DNA from: Rhodobacter sp. CZR27
Lineage (GTDB): Bacteria > Pseudomonadota > Alphaproteobacteria > Rhodobacterales > Rhodobacteraceae
Assembly (NCBI RefSeq): GCF_002407205.1
Contig: NZ_CP023548.1
Span: forward strand, 3,271,107 to 3,335,106
Reading direction: 5' to 3'
Length of the DNA: 64,000 bases
Shown one piece after another: positions 45,011 to 53,848 of this stretch. The notes under the pieces are model-generated. The model searched no databases, was not told the origin of the DNA, and worked only from the letters and a program-made list of their open reading frames with translations. Every line of letters starts with the position of its first letter. The first letter of the stretch is position 1. A program made the position numbers and the translations under genes.

Positions 45011-47083
45011 ATGCCCGGATCGTTCTCGCCCCGCGACCTGTTCCAGCCAACCGTCCTGCTCGCGCTGGCGCTGATGGCCGTCATCGTCATGATGGTCCTT
45101 CCAATTCCGGCCTGGATGCTTGACGTCGGCCTGGCACTTTCCTTCGCACTCGCCATCCTCATGTTCACCGTGACGCTCTTCATCGAGCGTCCGCTGGACT
45201 TCTCTGCCTTCCCGACCATCCTTCTCGCGTCGCTGATGCTGAGGCTGTCGCTCAACATCTCGTCGACCAAGCTCATCATCGGCAACGGGCACACGGGAAC
45301 CGACGCGGCGGGACATGTCATCGAGGGTTTTGCCAGTTTCATCATGAACGGCAGCGTCATGATGGGCGTCGTGATCTTCTGTGTCCTGCTCATCGTGAAC
45401 TTCGTGGTCATCACGAAGGGCGCGGGTCGAATGGCCGAGGTCGGGGCACGGTTCGCGCTGGACGGCATGCCCGGCAAGCAGCTCGCGATCGACAGCGACA
45501 TGTCCGCCGGCGCGATCGACCATGCCGAGGCCAAGCGCCGGCGCGAGAAGGAGCTGGCGGAGACCAACTTCTTCGGCTCGCTGGACGGCGCGTCGAAGTT
45601 CGTGAAGGGTGATGCCGTTGCCGGCCTGCTCATCACCGCGCTCAACATCGTCGTCGGCCTTATCGTCGGCGTGTTCATGCATGACATGCCAGTCGGCCGG
45701 GCGTTCGAGACCTATGCGATCCTGACGATCGGCGACGGTCTGGTGAGCCAGATCCCCGCCGTGATCATTTCCATCGCCGCGGCGCTCCTCCTCGCCCGCG
45801 GTGGCGGTTCCGGATCTGCCGACGTCTCGTTCTTTCAGCAACTCGGTCGCTACCCGGGCGCCCTGGGAACCGTGGCTCTCCTGATGGCTCTGTTCGCACT
45901 GGTGCCGGGATTGCCCTTCGTCCCGTTCATGATCGCCGCCGTGGCATTGGCGGCCCTGGCCTACATGGGATCGCGGAGGGTCGAGACTCCCGCGGAGACA
46001 GTGCACGAAGCCGAGAAGCCGCTCCAGCGTCCGATGGGGGATGTCCTCGACTTCGACGACATCCACATCGAGTTCGCGCCGAATCTTGTCGGCATGGTGC
46101 TCGATCCCGCGACCGGACTCGACGCGCGCATCACCAACATGCGCAATCACATCGCGAGCGCGTTCGGCCTCATCCTTCCCGAGATCCGGGTGACCGATGA
46201 GGTGATGCTGCCCCCCGGGACCTATCGCATCCGCCTGCAGGGGGTCGAGCGCGTGCGCGACCGGCTGATGCCGGACCGTGCGCTCGTCCTGCTGATGGAG
46301 GGAGTCGATGCGCCGGAAGGCGTGGACGTGCGCGAGCCCGTCTACGGCGCGCCCGCACGCTGGATCCTGCCCGACCATCAGGAGGAGGCGGCGCTGGCAG
46401 GGCTGACCGTCGTCACGCCCGCCGAAGTGCTGGCAACGCATCTGCTGGAGATCATGAAGGGCAATCTCGCACGTCTTCTGACTTTGAAGGGCCTGCGGCG
46501 GTTGCTCGACGAATTCGTCAACCTGACGGATCGCGTCCGCGCCGAGGCAAACCGCCGCCTCCTCGACGAGCTCGTTCCGGATCGCGTCCCGATGGATCTG
46601 CTTCTCAACGTGCTGCGACTCCTGCTCGAGGAGCGGGTGTCGATCCGCAACCTGCCGCTGATCCTCGAGGCGATCGCCGAGGTCCGGACGCTCAACTCGC
46701 CCGAGGCGATCTGCGAACACGTCCGCCAGCGGCTGGGTTTCCAGATCGTGGCCGAGCTGAAGCGCGAGGATGGAACGATACCCCTGATCCAGCTCGCACC
46801 GGAATGGGAGAAGACCTTCCTGGCCCATCAGATCGAGGCGGACCGCGGCCTCCGCGATGTGGCGCTGCCCCCCGAGGCCTTCAGTCGCCTGGCGAACGGG
46901 CTGGCAGAGCGGCTGGCGCGGGCCGCAGATCACGGGATCCAGCCGGCGCTCGTCACCTCGACGCTGCGTCGCCGCTTCCTGAGGGCGGTGGCCGCGGCGA
47001 AGGGTCTGGGCGTGCCCGTGCTGTCCTACGACGAGATCGGCACGGAAGCCCGCGCCTCGATGGTGGGCACCGTGCCGGCATGA
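45011..47083 (+). CDS. flhA: flagellar export gate protein FlhA
   Basis: Largest export-gate protein, 690 residues. The N-terminal half has about eight membrane helices (LALALMAVIVMMVLPIPAWM), the FHIPEP-type motif RLSLNISSTKLIIGNGHTGT and the conserved cytoplasmic loop FALDGMPGKQLAIDSDMSAG. The C-terminal cytoplasmic domain (about 350-690) includes NLPLILEAIAEVRTL. It ends 4 bp into fliR (ATGA-type overlap). Confidence 0.97.
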   Translation: MPGSFSPRDLFQPTVLLALALMAVIVMMVLPIPAWMLDVGLALSFALAILMFTVTLFIERPLDFSAFPTILLASLMLRLSLNISSTKLIIGNGHTGTDAAGHVIEGFASFIMNGSVMMGVVIFCVLLIVNFVVITKGAGRMAEVGARFALDGMPGKQLAIDSDMSAGAIDHAEAKRRREKELAETNFFGSLDGASKFVKGDAVAGLLITALNIVVGLIVGVFMHDMPVGRAFETYAILTIGDGLVSQIPAVIISIAAALLLARGGGSGSADVSFFQQLGRYPGALGTVALLMALFALVPGLPFVPFMIAAVALAALAYMGSRRVETPAETVHEAEKPLQRPMGDVLDFDDIHIEFAPNLVGMVLDPATGLDARITNMRNHIASAFGLILPEIRVTDEVMLPPGTYRIRLQGVERVRDRLMPDRALVLLMEGVDAPEGVDVREPVYGAPARWILPDHQEEAALAGLTVVTPAEVLATHLLEIMKGNLARLLTLKGLRRLLDEFVNLTDRVRAEANRRLLDELVPDRVPMDLLLNVLRLLLEERVSIRNLPLILEAIAEVRTLNSPEAICEHVRQRLGFQIVAELKREDGTIPLIQLAPEWEKTFLAHQIEADRGLRDVALPPEAFSRLANGLAERLARAADHGIQPALVTSTLRRRFLRAVAAAKGLGVPVLSYDEIGTEARASMVGTVPA

Positions 47084-47856
47084 CGCCGCTGATCGAAAGC
47101 CTGACCGAGCTCGCGGAGATGGCCCAGGCGCTGTTCCGGTCCGGCTTTCTCGTGTTCCTGCGGGTGGGCGCCGCAATGGCGATCCTGCCTGCATTCGGAG
47201 AGATGGCGGTTCCCCAGAGGGTGCGTCTTGCGTTGGCCCTGGCCTTCACCGCCGTGGTGTTCCCCGCGGTGGGCGAGCGTGTGCCAGACTTCGATGGCTC
47301 GATCACGCTTCTTCTGACCGAGACCGTGGCAGGGCTCATGCTTGGAATGGGCCTGAGGCTGTTCGTCCTTGCCCTCCAGACGGCAGGATCGATCGCGGCT
47401 CAGGCCACATCCCTGGCCCAACTGTTCGGCGGCACCGCAGGCGAGCCGCAGCCGGTCATCGGCAACCTCCTGACCATGGGGGGGCTCGCCCTCGCGGTGG
47501 CAAGCGGTCTTCACGTGCAGGTGGCGGAGCTGTTCATTCTTTCCTACGACCTCCTGCCGGCCGGGCGCCTGCCGGATGCGGTGGATGCCTCGGCCTGGGG
47601 GCTTGACCTGATCGCCCGGACCTTCACGCTGGGCTTCAGCCTGGCCATGCCCTTCGTGGCGGCGTCCTTCGTGTTCAACGTCGCGCTGGGCATCATCAAC
47701 CGCGCCATGCCTCAGCTGATGGTGTCCTTTGTCGGCGCCCCCGCCCTGACCTTCGGCGGACTTGCCCTGCTTCTCCTGTCGGCACCGGCCGCACTCGCGC
47801 TCTGGCTGGAGGCGCTGGCGAGGTTCCTCGCCTCGCCCTTCGGGCAGGCCCCATGA
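47080..47856 (+). CDS. fliR: flagellar export gate protein FliR
   Basis: Membrane component of the export gate, 258 residues, with about six helices. Diagnostic parts are LRVGAAMAILPAFGEMAVPQ with RVRLALALAFT, ETVAGLMLGMGLRLFVLALQ and the C-terminal NRAMPQLMVSFVGAPALTFG. Start and stop overlap flhA and flhB by 4 bp each. Confidence 0.95.
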   Translation: MTPLIESLTELAEMAQALFRSGFLVFLRVGAAMAILPAFGEMAVPQRVRLALALAFTAVVFPAVGERVPDFDGSITLLLTETVAGLMLGMGLRLFVLALQTAGSIAAQATSLAQLFGGTAGEPQPVIGNLLTMGGLALAVASGLHVQVAELFILSYDLLPAGRLPDAVDASAWGLDLIARTFTLGFSLAMPFVAASFVFNVALGIINRAMPQLMVSFVGAPALTFGGLALLLLSAPAALALWLEALARFLASPFGQAP

Positions 47857-48935
47857 GCGAGTCCGACCATGAGGAAAAGCCGCACGAGCCATCGCAAAGG
47901 CGGCTGGATGAGGCGCGGCGGAAGGGAGAGATCCCGAAGTCGCAGGATCTTGCCACGGCATCAGCCTATGCGGGCTTTCTTTTGGCCGGCCTGTGGCTTG
48001 GCAGCCGGACCATGACGGAGCTGGGTACGGTCGGGGCGATCCTTCTCGGCCAGGCGGACGGTCTGTCGCGGCAGTTCCTGGGTGCCGGGACCGCGCCGAC
48101 CGGAGATTTTCTTCTCAGCGTCCTGATCCCCGTCGGCCCGATCCTTCTGCTGCCGGCCGCCGCGGCGATCGGGGCGATGGCGGTCCAGCGCTCGATCGTC
48201 GTGGCCCCCGAGAAGCTGCAGCCGAAGCTCGAGCGGATCTCGCCGCTGGCGGGATGGCGCAACCGCTTCGGGCGCAATGGCCTGTTCGAGTTCGCAAAGA
48301 GCTTCGTCAAGCTGCTCGCCGTCGGCCTGCTGTTCGGGGTCTGCGTCGTGCAGCGCTCCGAGGAGATCCTGGGCCTGCTCCGCATGGAGCCGCGGATCGC
48401 AACGGCCGTCATGCTCGACCTGCTGCTGGATTTCCTGCTTCTGGTGGTGCTTCTTTCGGCAGCCATCGGGGCGGGCGACTATCTGTGGCAGCGGGCAGAG
48501 CATCTCCGGCGCCACCGGATGTCCAGGCAGGAGCTGGCGGACGAGATGAAGGACTCCGAGGGCGACCCTCATGTGAAGGCGCAGCGGCGGCGACAGGCCA
48601 TCGACGTGGCCACGAACCGGATGTTGCAGGACGTCTCGAAAGCGGATGTGATCGTGGTGAACCCCACCCACTACGCCGTGGCACTGCAGTGGAAGCGCGG
48701 CAGCCGTCGCGCGCCTGTCTGCCTTGCCAAGGGCGTGGACGAGGTGGCGGCCCGCATTCGGGAGCGCGCTGCAGAGGCAGGCGTTCCCATCCATCGCGAT
48801 CCGCCGACCGCGCGGGCGCTTCACGCCTCGGTCCGCATCGGCGAGGAGATCCGGCCGGAGCACTATCGCGCCGTCGCGGCCGCGATCCGGTTCGCCGAGA
48901 CCATCCGGCGCAAGGCAAGGGGACGCAGACCATGA
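47853..48935 (+). CDS. flhB: flagellar export switch protein FlhB
   Basis: Self-cleaving export specificity switch, 360 residues. N-terminal EEKPHEPSQRRLDEARRKGE, four membrane helices, then the cytoplasmic domain with the autocleavage site VVNPTHYAVAL (cleavage between Asn and Pro) near residue 270. It overlaps fliR and the following small gene by 4 bp each. Confidence 0.97.
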   Translation: MSESDHEEKPHEPSQRRLDEARRKGEIPKSQDLATASAYAGFLLAGLWLGSRTMTELGTVGAILLGQADGLSRQFLGAGTAPTGDFLLSVLIPVGPILLLPAAAAIGAMAVQRSIVVAPEKLQPKLERISPLAGWRNRFGRNGLFEFAKSFVKLLAVGLLFGVCVVQRSEEILGLLRMEPRIATAVMLDLLLDFLLLVVLLSAAIGAGDYLWQRAEHLRRHRMSRQELADEMKDSEGDPHVKAQRRRQAIDVATNRMLQDVSKADVIVVNPTHYAVALQWKRGSRRAPVCLAKGVDEVAARIRERAAEAGVPIHRDPPTARALHASVRIGEEIRPEHYRAVAAAIRFAETIRRKARGRRP

Positions 48936-49261
48936 AACACCAGAAGGAAATCGCGCGGCTCGAAGGGCTTGCACAGATGATCCTCGACGTCCGACTGGCC
49001 GAGTTGCAGCGTGCCGCCAGTCTTCGGCAGGAGAGTCTGGATCGGCTTCAGGCGCTGGAGTGCGCCCCGGCCGACGATTTGGATCCCCTCTTGGCTGCCA
49101 GGGCGAGCTTGCGCTATCAGGCTTGGGCCGATCGGCGGCGGGCGGAGATCAACCTCGTCCTCGCACGGCAGACGGCGGACTGGGCAACGAAGAAGGCCTC
49201 GGCCGGGACCGCATTCGCCCGTTCCGAGGCCCTGAGGCTTCTGAAGGCGAGGCTCGGCTGA
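48932..49261 (+). CDS. small helical protein after flhB, FliJ-like
   Basis: A 109-residue, almost fully helical, coiled-coil-prone protein (EIARLEGLAQMILDVRLAEL, RRAEINLVLARQTADWATKK). FliJ, the export chaperone and ATPase stalk, has this size and character and is otherwise missing from the cluster. The family match is not clear by eye, so the call is tentative. It overlaps flhB by 4 bp and ends at a hairpin shared with the convergent FliL-like gene. Confidence 0.5.
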   Translation: MKHQKEIARLEGLAQMILDVRLAELQRAASLRQESLDRLQALECAPADDLDPLLAARASLRYQAWADRRRAEINLVLARQTADWATKKASAGTAFARSEALRLLKARLG

Positions 49262-49274
49262 GCCGGGGCTCAGC
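49257..49274. terminator. palindromic hairpin spanning two convergent stop codons
   Basis: GCTGAGCC-GG-GGCTCAGC is a perfect 18-base inverted repeat containing the stop codon of the FliJ-like gene (49259) and of the convergent FliL-like gene (49272). No T tract flanks it. A bidirectional weak terminator or 3'-end stabiliser is likely. Confidence 0.45.
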
Positions 49275-49773
49275 TGTCCTGCCGCATGATGTCGACGATC
49301 AGCACGTCCTTGACGCGGGGGCCGAGAACGGACTGTGCGACCTCCAGCAGCGCCCGACGAAGGACGACAAGATTGGCCGCCTCGGTGAAGGACCCCTCGA
49401 AGCCGCCTGCATTGGCGTGATCGAACAGCACGCGGAGCATGCCATCGCGCAGCTTGGGCTCCACCGCATAGACGTCCTCGGTCCCGCCATGCGGCACTTC
49501 GAGGCTCAGGGACAGGATCACCATCGCGGCCACCCGGCCCCCTTCAAGGACCGGGACGATGAACTGATTGTTCAGCTTGGCATATTCGGGACGGTCCTCC
49601 GGATCTTCCGCGCTCGCGTGACCGTCGGCCGGCGCGACCTCGTGGGGTTTCTCTTCGGCTGCCGCAGCCGCCGGTTCCGGAGGTTCCGGCGCCGGCCGCA
49701 GCAGGATGCCTGCGCCCGTGCCCGCCGCGAGGCCCACGGCTGCCAGCAGGAGGGGAAGGAGAAGCCGCAGCAT
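49270..49773 (-). CDS. second FliL-like basal-body protein
   Basis: A 167-residue membrane-anchored protein: N-terminal helix LRLLLPLLLAAVGLAAGTGA, Ala/Pro/Glu-rich linker, then a FliL-like periplasmic domain (YAKLNNQFIVPVLEGGRVAA, MVILSLSLEVPHG) ending RVKDVLIVDIMRQDS. It is the last gene of the flgB-to-flgH run, 2 bp after flgH, and so a paralogue of the FliL at 39782. Division of labour between the two is unknown. Confidence 0.78.
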   Translation of the reverse strand: MLRLLLPLLLAAVGLAAGTGAGILLRPAPEPPEPAAAAAEEKPHEVAPADGHASAEDPEDRPEYAKLNNQFIVPVLEGGRVAAMVILSLSLEVPHGGTEDVYAVEPKLRDGMLRVLFDHANAGGFEGSFTEAANLVVLRRALLEVAQSVLGPRVKDVLIVDIMRQDS

Positions 49774-49775
49774 GG

Positions 49776-50495
49776 TCAGAACGGCAGGATGATGTCGGCC
49801 ACCTGCTGGCCATAGCGCGGCTGCTGAACGTCGGTGATCTGGCCGCGCCCTCCGTAGGCGATCCGTGCGCCCGCGATCTTGTCATACGTGATCTCGTTCA
49901 GCCGCGAGATATCCTCGGGGCGGACGTAGCCGGTGACGATCAACTCGCGCAGCTCGTAGTTGACCCGGACCTCCTGCTGGCCTTCGATGCGAAGGACGCC
50001 GTTCGGCAGTTCCTCAACCACGGTCGCCGCGATCCGCAGCGTGAGCTTTTCCTTCCGCCGCACGGAGCCGTCGCCCTCGTAGCTCGACGAGGAACTCGTC
50101 GAGACGGCATCCGCCATCGATGCCCCATCAGGCAGATGCTTGTCGATCCGCTGGGGCAGCCCGAAGAACGAGGGGATGCCGAGACTTTCGTCGCCGGACC
50201 GGCTGCGCCCGGTGGTGTTGGAAATCTCGGCCCGGTCATCGATCTCGATCACGACCGTGAGGATGTCGCCCCGTTGCCCGGCGCGCCGGTCACCCAGAAG
50301 CGAGGTCCGGTTCGCGTTCCAGAGGGACGAGGTCCCGGTCGGGCCGGGGTTGCCGACATCCTGGGGGATCGGCAGGGCGTACATGGCATGATGCTGGAAG
50401 CTGCCCTCGACCGGAGTGAAGGACGGCGCCTTGCCGACCTCCTCCAGTCGGGAACAGGCCGGGATGACGAGCAGAAGCAGGATCAGACGACGCAT
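49776..50495 (-). CDS. flgH: flagellar L-ring lipoprotein FlgH
   Basis: Outer-membrane L-ring subunit, 239 residues. The lipoprotein signal MRRLILLLLVIPACSRLEEV places the acylated Cys at residue 14; Pro at -2 makes the lipobox slightly unusual. Core motifs: SLWNANRTSLLGDRRAGQRG and DILTVVIEIDDRAEISNTTG, then SEDI-type ending VRPEDISRLNEITYDKIAGA with RIAYGGRGQI. The start at 50495 is the natural lipoprotein start; upstream in-frame sequence lacks support. Confidence 0.95.
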   Translation of the reverse strand: MRRLILLLLVIPACSRLEEVGKAPSFTPVEGSFQHHAMYALPIPQDVGNPGPTGTSSLWNANRTSLLGDRRAGQRGDILTVVIEIDDRAEISNTTGRSRSGDESLGIPSFFGLPQRIDKHLPDGASMADAVSTSSSSSYEGDGSVRRKEKLTLRIAATVVEELPNGVLRIEGQQEVRVNYELRELIVTGYVRPEDISRLNEITYDKIAGARIAYGGRGQITDVQQPRYGQQVADIILPF

Positions 50496-50505
50496 GGGAT
50501 GTCCT

Positions 50506-50925
50506 TCAGGAGCCAGGTCCGACGCGTACCGACCCGTCTTCGGCAATGCGGCCCGAGACGGTGGTGCGGGACGAGAGGTTCATCACGCGGATCACGTCAC
50601 CGACGCCGCCGCGCGCCAGCGCGCGACCCTCGGCGCGGATGTCGAGCGCGCCGAGCGCATAGGCGAGCGGCACGATCTGGTTGCGATCGACGATGGCGGG
50701 AGGCCCGATGTCGGCCGCGCGAACGGGCCGGCCGGCATACAGCGCAACCCGCGCCTCCTGGCCGACTGCCTGCAGCATGTCGGTGAGGGCGCCGGGAATG
50801 TCATCCGGCTGCATCGCGAGATCCTCGGGCCCGAGCACCGAAAGCGCCCGGACGGTGCGCGCCGCGACGACGGAGTCCGCCTGGGCCGCGCCGGCAAGCA
50901 GCAGGAGAATGACCGCGGCGCGCAT
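50506..50925 (-). CDS. flgA: P-ring assembly chaperone FlgA
   Basis: Periplasmic chaperone for FlgI, 139 residues, shorter than enterobacterial FlgA and typical of alphaproteobacteria. Signal peptide MRAAVILLLLAGAAQA; SAF-like domain with VALYAGRPVRAADIGPPAIV and DVIRVMNLSSRTTVSGRIAE. Start overlaps the flgG stop (TGATG); stop lies 10 bp before flgH. Confidence 0.93.
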   Translation of the reverse strand: MRAAVILLLLAGAAQADSVVAARTVRALSVLGPEDLAMQPDDIPGALTDMLQAVGQEARVALYAGRPVRAADIGPPAIVDRNQIVPLAYALGALDIRAEGRALARGGVGDVIRVMNLSSRTTVSGRIAEDGSVRVGPGS

Positions 50926-51710
50926 CACTTCACCTGCGCCGTGGCTGCGAGCATCTGGTCCGCCGCCGTGATGACCTTGGCGTTCAGTTCATAGCCGCGC
51001 TGGGCCTTGATCAGTTCCGTGATCTCCTGCACCGAGTCGACGGAGCTTTCCTCCAGATAGCCCTGCCGCATCGTTCCCAGGCCGTCCTCGCCCGGTGTGC
51101 CCTCGATCGGCGGGCCGGACGCGGCCGTTTCGGTGAAGAGGTTGGAGCCGATCGCTTCCAGGCCCTTCTCGTTCGTGAAGCTGGTCAGCATCAGCTGTCC
51201 AAGCAACTGGGGCTGCACCTGGCCGGTGAAATAGGCCCAGACCTCGCCCGATCCATCGACCGAGATGCTCGCCGCGTCTTCGGGAATGGTGATGCCGGGC
51301 GCCACCTCATGTCCGTCGGACGTGACGATCAGCCCGTCGCCCGTCCGCTTGAGGGCACCGTCGCGGGTATAGGCGGCCTGGCCCGACGGCAGCGTGACCT
51401 GCAGATAGCCGCGGCCGTCGATGGCGATATCAAGATCGCCCCGGGTCTGGCTCAGCGCCCCCTGCGCCAGCACCACCGAGACGGATGAGGGCCTGACTCC
51501 CATGCCAAGCTGGACGCCCGTCGGCAGCATCCGGCCATCCTCGGCGCTGACGGTGCCGGGGCGTGCCACCTGCTGGTAGTGAAGGTCGGCGAAATCCGCG
51601 CGCCGAGCGTTGTAGCCGGTGGTCGACATGTTCGCGAGGTTGTTCGAGATGACATCCACGCGCATCTGCTGCGCGCTCATGCCGGTGGCCGCGATCTGAA
51701 GCGCTTTCAT
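50925..51710 (-). CDS. flgG: flagellar distal rod protein FlgG
   Basis: Distal rod subunit, 261 residues, the family's usual length. N-terminal MKALQIAATGMSAQQMRVDV with NNLANMSTTGYNARRADFAD; C-terminal SVDSVQEITELIKAQRGYEL and NAKVITAADQMLAATAQVK. It follows flgF after 3 bp. Confidence 0.97.
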   Translation of the reverse strand: MKALQIAATGMSAQQMRVDVISNNLANMSTTGYNARRADFADLHYQQVARPGTVSAEDGRMLPTGVQLGMGVRPSSVSVVLAQGALSQTRGDLDIAIDGRGYLQVTLPSGQAAYTRDGALKRTGDGLIVTSDGHEVAPGITIPEDAASISVDGSGEVWAYFTGQVQPQLLGQLMLTSFTNEKGLEAIGSNLFTETAASGPPIEGTPGEDGLGTMRQGYLEESSVDSVQEITELIKAQRGYELNAKVITAADQMLAATAQVK

Positions 51711-51713
51711 CGC

Positions 51714-52427
51714 TTACTCCCCGAGTATCCTGACGGTGGTGCGGATCCGGTCGTCCTCGCGGTCGAGGAAGCTCTGGCCCAGTTCGTAGGCCCTCTGCAC
51801 CTCGATCATGCGCGAGACTTCGGAGACCGGATCGACGTTTGACTCCTCCAGCGCGCCCTGGACGAGCGTGGCACCTTCGGCCGGCTCCACTCCGCCTTCT
51901 GCGGAGAAGAGCGTGCCGCCCTCGTGGCGCAGGTCGAGCGGGTCGGACGCCTGCCAGAGCCCCACGCGCCCGATCGGCTGCCCGCCGGCCGAGAGCGTCC
52001 CGTCGGCGGCCAGGGTGATCCCCGTCGCGTCGGGCGGAACGAAAATCGGGGCGGCGCCTTCGTCGAGAAGGCGGTCGCCCTGTGCGTTCACCAGTTCGCC
52101 CTCGGCCGAGGGGGTGAAGCTGCCCGCGCGCGACAGACGCTGGCCGGCAGGCGTCTCGATCAGGAAGAAGCCCTCGCCCTGGATGGCGAAATCGAAGGTC
52201 CCCCCGGTGTGCGCCAGCCCGCCGGCCGAAAGGTCCACATGGCGCGCGCTGGCGCTTGCCATCGACAGCGAGGGTTCGGCGTCGAGACGTGCCACATGTT
52301 CGGTGAAGACGACACCCTCGCGGCGGAAGCCGGTGGTGGACAGGTTGGCGATGTTGTTCGCCACGCTCTGCATCTCGCGCATGAGGCCCGCCTGGCGGGT
52401 GAGCGTCGTGTAGCCGGCGGCATCCAT
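51714..52427 (-). CDS. flgF: flagellar proximal rod protein FlgF
   Basis: Proximal rod subunit, 237 residues. It has the rod motif LTRQAGLMREMQSVANNIAN with LSTTGFRREGVVF, a middle block GTFDFAIQGEGFFLIETPAG and the C-terminal PVSEVSRMIEVQRAYELGQS. The start MDAAGYTTLTR at 52427 is just past the fliQ stop (overlap or near-contact), giving coupled translation. Confidence 0.94.
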   Translation of the reverse strand: MDAAGYTTLTRQAGLMREMQSVANNIANLSTTGFRREGVVFTEHVARLDAEPSLSMASASARHVDLSAGGLAHTGGTFDFAIQGEGFFLIETPAGQRLSRAGSFTPSAEGELVNAQGDRLLDEGAAPIFVPPDATGITLAADGTLSAGGQPIGRVGLWQASDPLDLRHEGGTLFSAEGGVEPAEGATLVQGALEESNVDPVSEVSRMIEVQRAYELGQSFLDREDDRIRTTVRILGE

Positions 52428-52428
52428 C

Positions 52429-52695
52429 TCAGCGCCCCTCGATCTGCGGGATGATCTGATCGGTGAAGAAGGCAACGAGCGAGGTCGTCATGAAGCTCAT
52501 CGACGCCCAGAACACGAGGAGCATGGCGCCGACCTTCGGAACGAAGGTCAGCGTCATCTCCTGAACCGAGGTGAGCGCCTGGAACAGCCCGATCACGACC
52601 CCTGTGACGAGCGCCACCGCGAGCAGGGGCGCCGAGATCACTACCGCGATCCAGAGCGCCTGCCGAAGCGCGTCATACAGCGCGAGTTCGCCCAT
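52429..52695 (-). CDS. fliQ: flagellar export gate protein FliQ
   Basis: Small export-gate membrane protein, 88 residues with two helices: LWIAVVISAPLLAVALVTGV followed by VIGLFQALTSVQEMTLTFVP, the FliQ hallmark, and LLVFWASMSFMTTSLVAFF. It is separated here from fliP and fliR, embedded among rod genes between fliE and flgF. Confidence 0.96.
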   Translation of the reverse strand: MGELALYDALRQALWIAVVISAPLLAVALVTGVVIGLFQALTSVQEMTLTFVPKVGAMLLVFWASMSFMTTSLVAFFTDQIIPQIEGR

Positions 52696-52985
52696 CAGAC
52701 CGGCATCCTCAGGATTTCCTGATAGGCCTCTACCACCTTGTCGCGCAGGGTGACGGCCGTCTCGACCGCTGTCTGGGACGCAGCCAGGGCTTCGACCAGG
52801 GCATGCGGATCGGCCTTGCCCGTCATGGCGGCCCGGGCGGTATCCTCGCCCTGGGCCAGCGTTTCCGCGAAGCTTTCAGCCGCGCGGGAGAGCGCCGCGC
52901 CGGCCGCGCCTGGCTGCGGCTGGGGCGCCGCGGCCGTGCGAGCCTTCGCGTAGCTCTCGGTTGCGATAGAGGTTCTGATGTCCAT
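52695..52985 (-). CDS. fliE: MS-ring/rod adaptor FliE
   Basis: Hook-basal-body adaptor, 96 residues. The C-terminal half carries the FliE pattern LVEALAASQTAVETAVTLRD with KVVEAYQEILRMPV. The stop and the fliQ start share one base (TGATG). It lies 13 bp after flgC. Confidence 0.94.
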   Translation of the reverse strand: MDIRTSIATESYAKARTAAAPQPQPGAAGAALSRAAESFAETLAQGEDTARAAMTGKADPHALVEALAASQTAVETAVTLRDKVVEAYQEILRMPV

Positions 52986-52998
52986 TCTGGCACTCCTT

Positions 52999-53379
52999 CT
53001 AGCGGCGCAGGAGATCGAACAGGCCCTGCGTCATCTGCCGCGCCTGGTCGAACATCCTGAGGTTCGCCTCGTAGCTGCGCTGCGCTTCGCGCGCGTCAGC
53101 GATCTCGATCACCAGATCGACATTCGAGCCGTCGTAGTGACCGGTGTCATCGGCCAGAGGATGGCCGGGGTCGTAGATCTTCTGAAGGTCGCTCCGGTCG
53201 AGCCGAACGGGTCCGGTGGAGACGGCGCCGCTGTCCATGTCCTCGTGAAAGCTTACCGTCTTGCGGTGGTAGCCCGGCGTGTCGGCGTTGGCGATGTTCT
53301 CCGACACGTGGCGGAGCCGCAGCGCCTGCGACCGCATGCCGGAAGCCGAGAGACCGAGGGACTGGAGGAGGTCGCTCAT
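52999..53379 (-). CDS. flgC: flagellar proximal rod protein FlgC
   Basis: Proximal rod subunit, 126 residues. N-terminal LQSLGLSASGMRSQALRLRH with SENIANADTPGYHRKTVSF, and C-terminal NVDLVIEIADAREAQRSYEA. It starts 2 bp after flgB. Confidence 0.95.
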   Translation of the reverse strand: MSDLLQSLGLSASGMRSQALRLRHVSENIANADTPGYHRKTVSFHEDMDSGAVSTGPVRLDRSDLQKIYDPGHPLADDTGHYDGSNVDLVIEIADAREAQRSYEANLRMFDQARQMTQGLFDLLRR

Positions 53380-53381
53380 GG

Positions 53382-53765
53382 TCAGCTCCCCCGTCCGAGG
53401 CTGGTGCGCAGCAGGCGCGAGCTGCTCTGGTAGATCGCGAGCGCCATGTCGTGCTGCTGCTTGGCCGAGACGGACTTCACCATCTCCTCCTCGAGCGAAA
53501 CCGAGTTTCCGTTCGGAGATGCGGCGCCCTGCAGCGGGGTTTCGACCGGCTCTGCCGCCGCGGCCTCGGGCGACCGCAGGTGTCCCGCCCTCGTCGTCCT
53601 CAGCCCGCCCTCACCTTCGGCATAGGTCGCGAAGTCCGGCAGATCCCGGGCGCGGTATCCCGGAGTGTCGGCATTCGCGACGTTCCGCGCGATGACTTCC
53701 GTCCTGATGCCTGCGTGGCGAGCCATCGCCTGCGCCGTTCTGACGATATCGAGTTTCTCGAACAC
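53382..53765 (-). CDS. flgB: flagellar proximal rod protein FlgB
   Basis: Proximal rod subunit, 127 residues with a GTG start. The chosen start gives FEKLDIVRTAQAMARHAGIR, the family's normal N-terminus, with GAGGGAGAAG about 7 bases upstream. Upstream in-frame GTG (53792) and TTG (53795) codons would add about ten unusual residues. Motifs are VIARNVANADTPGYRARDLP and, at the C-terminus, SAKQQHDMALAIYQSSSRLL. First gene of the flgB-to-FliL-like run, divergent from fliI. Confidence 0.92.
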   Translation of the reverse strand: MFEKLDIVRTAQAMARHAGIRTEVIARNVANADTPGYRARDLPDFATYAEGEGGLRTTRAGHLRSPEAAAAEPVETPLQGAASPNGNSVSLEEEMVKSVSAKQQHDMALAIYQSSSRLLRTSLGRGS

Positions 53766-53848
53766 CGGGGCTTCTCCCTCGATCGGTTTCACCAAGGCTT
53801 AAGGTCGATTCCTTTAAAACCGGTAAGCGTGAACAAACGGGGAATCGG

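Noticed and set aside
44756..47194. Long minus-strand open frame (812 codons) opposite flhA
   Set aside because: Antisense shadow of flhA with His/Gln/Arg-rich nonsense composition.
53796..53848. CtrA box between flgB and fliI
   Set aside because: TTAA and TTTAAAA are present, but the halves are 11 bp apart rather than 7, so the consensus is not met.
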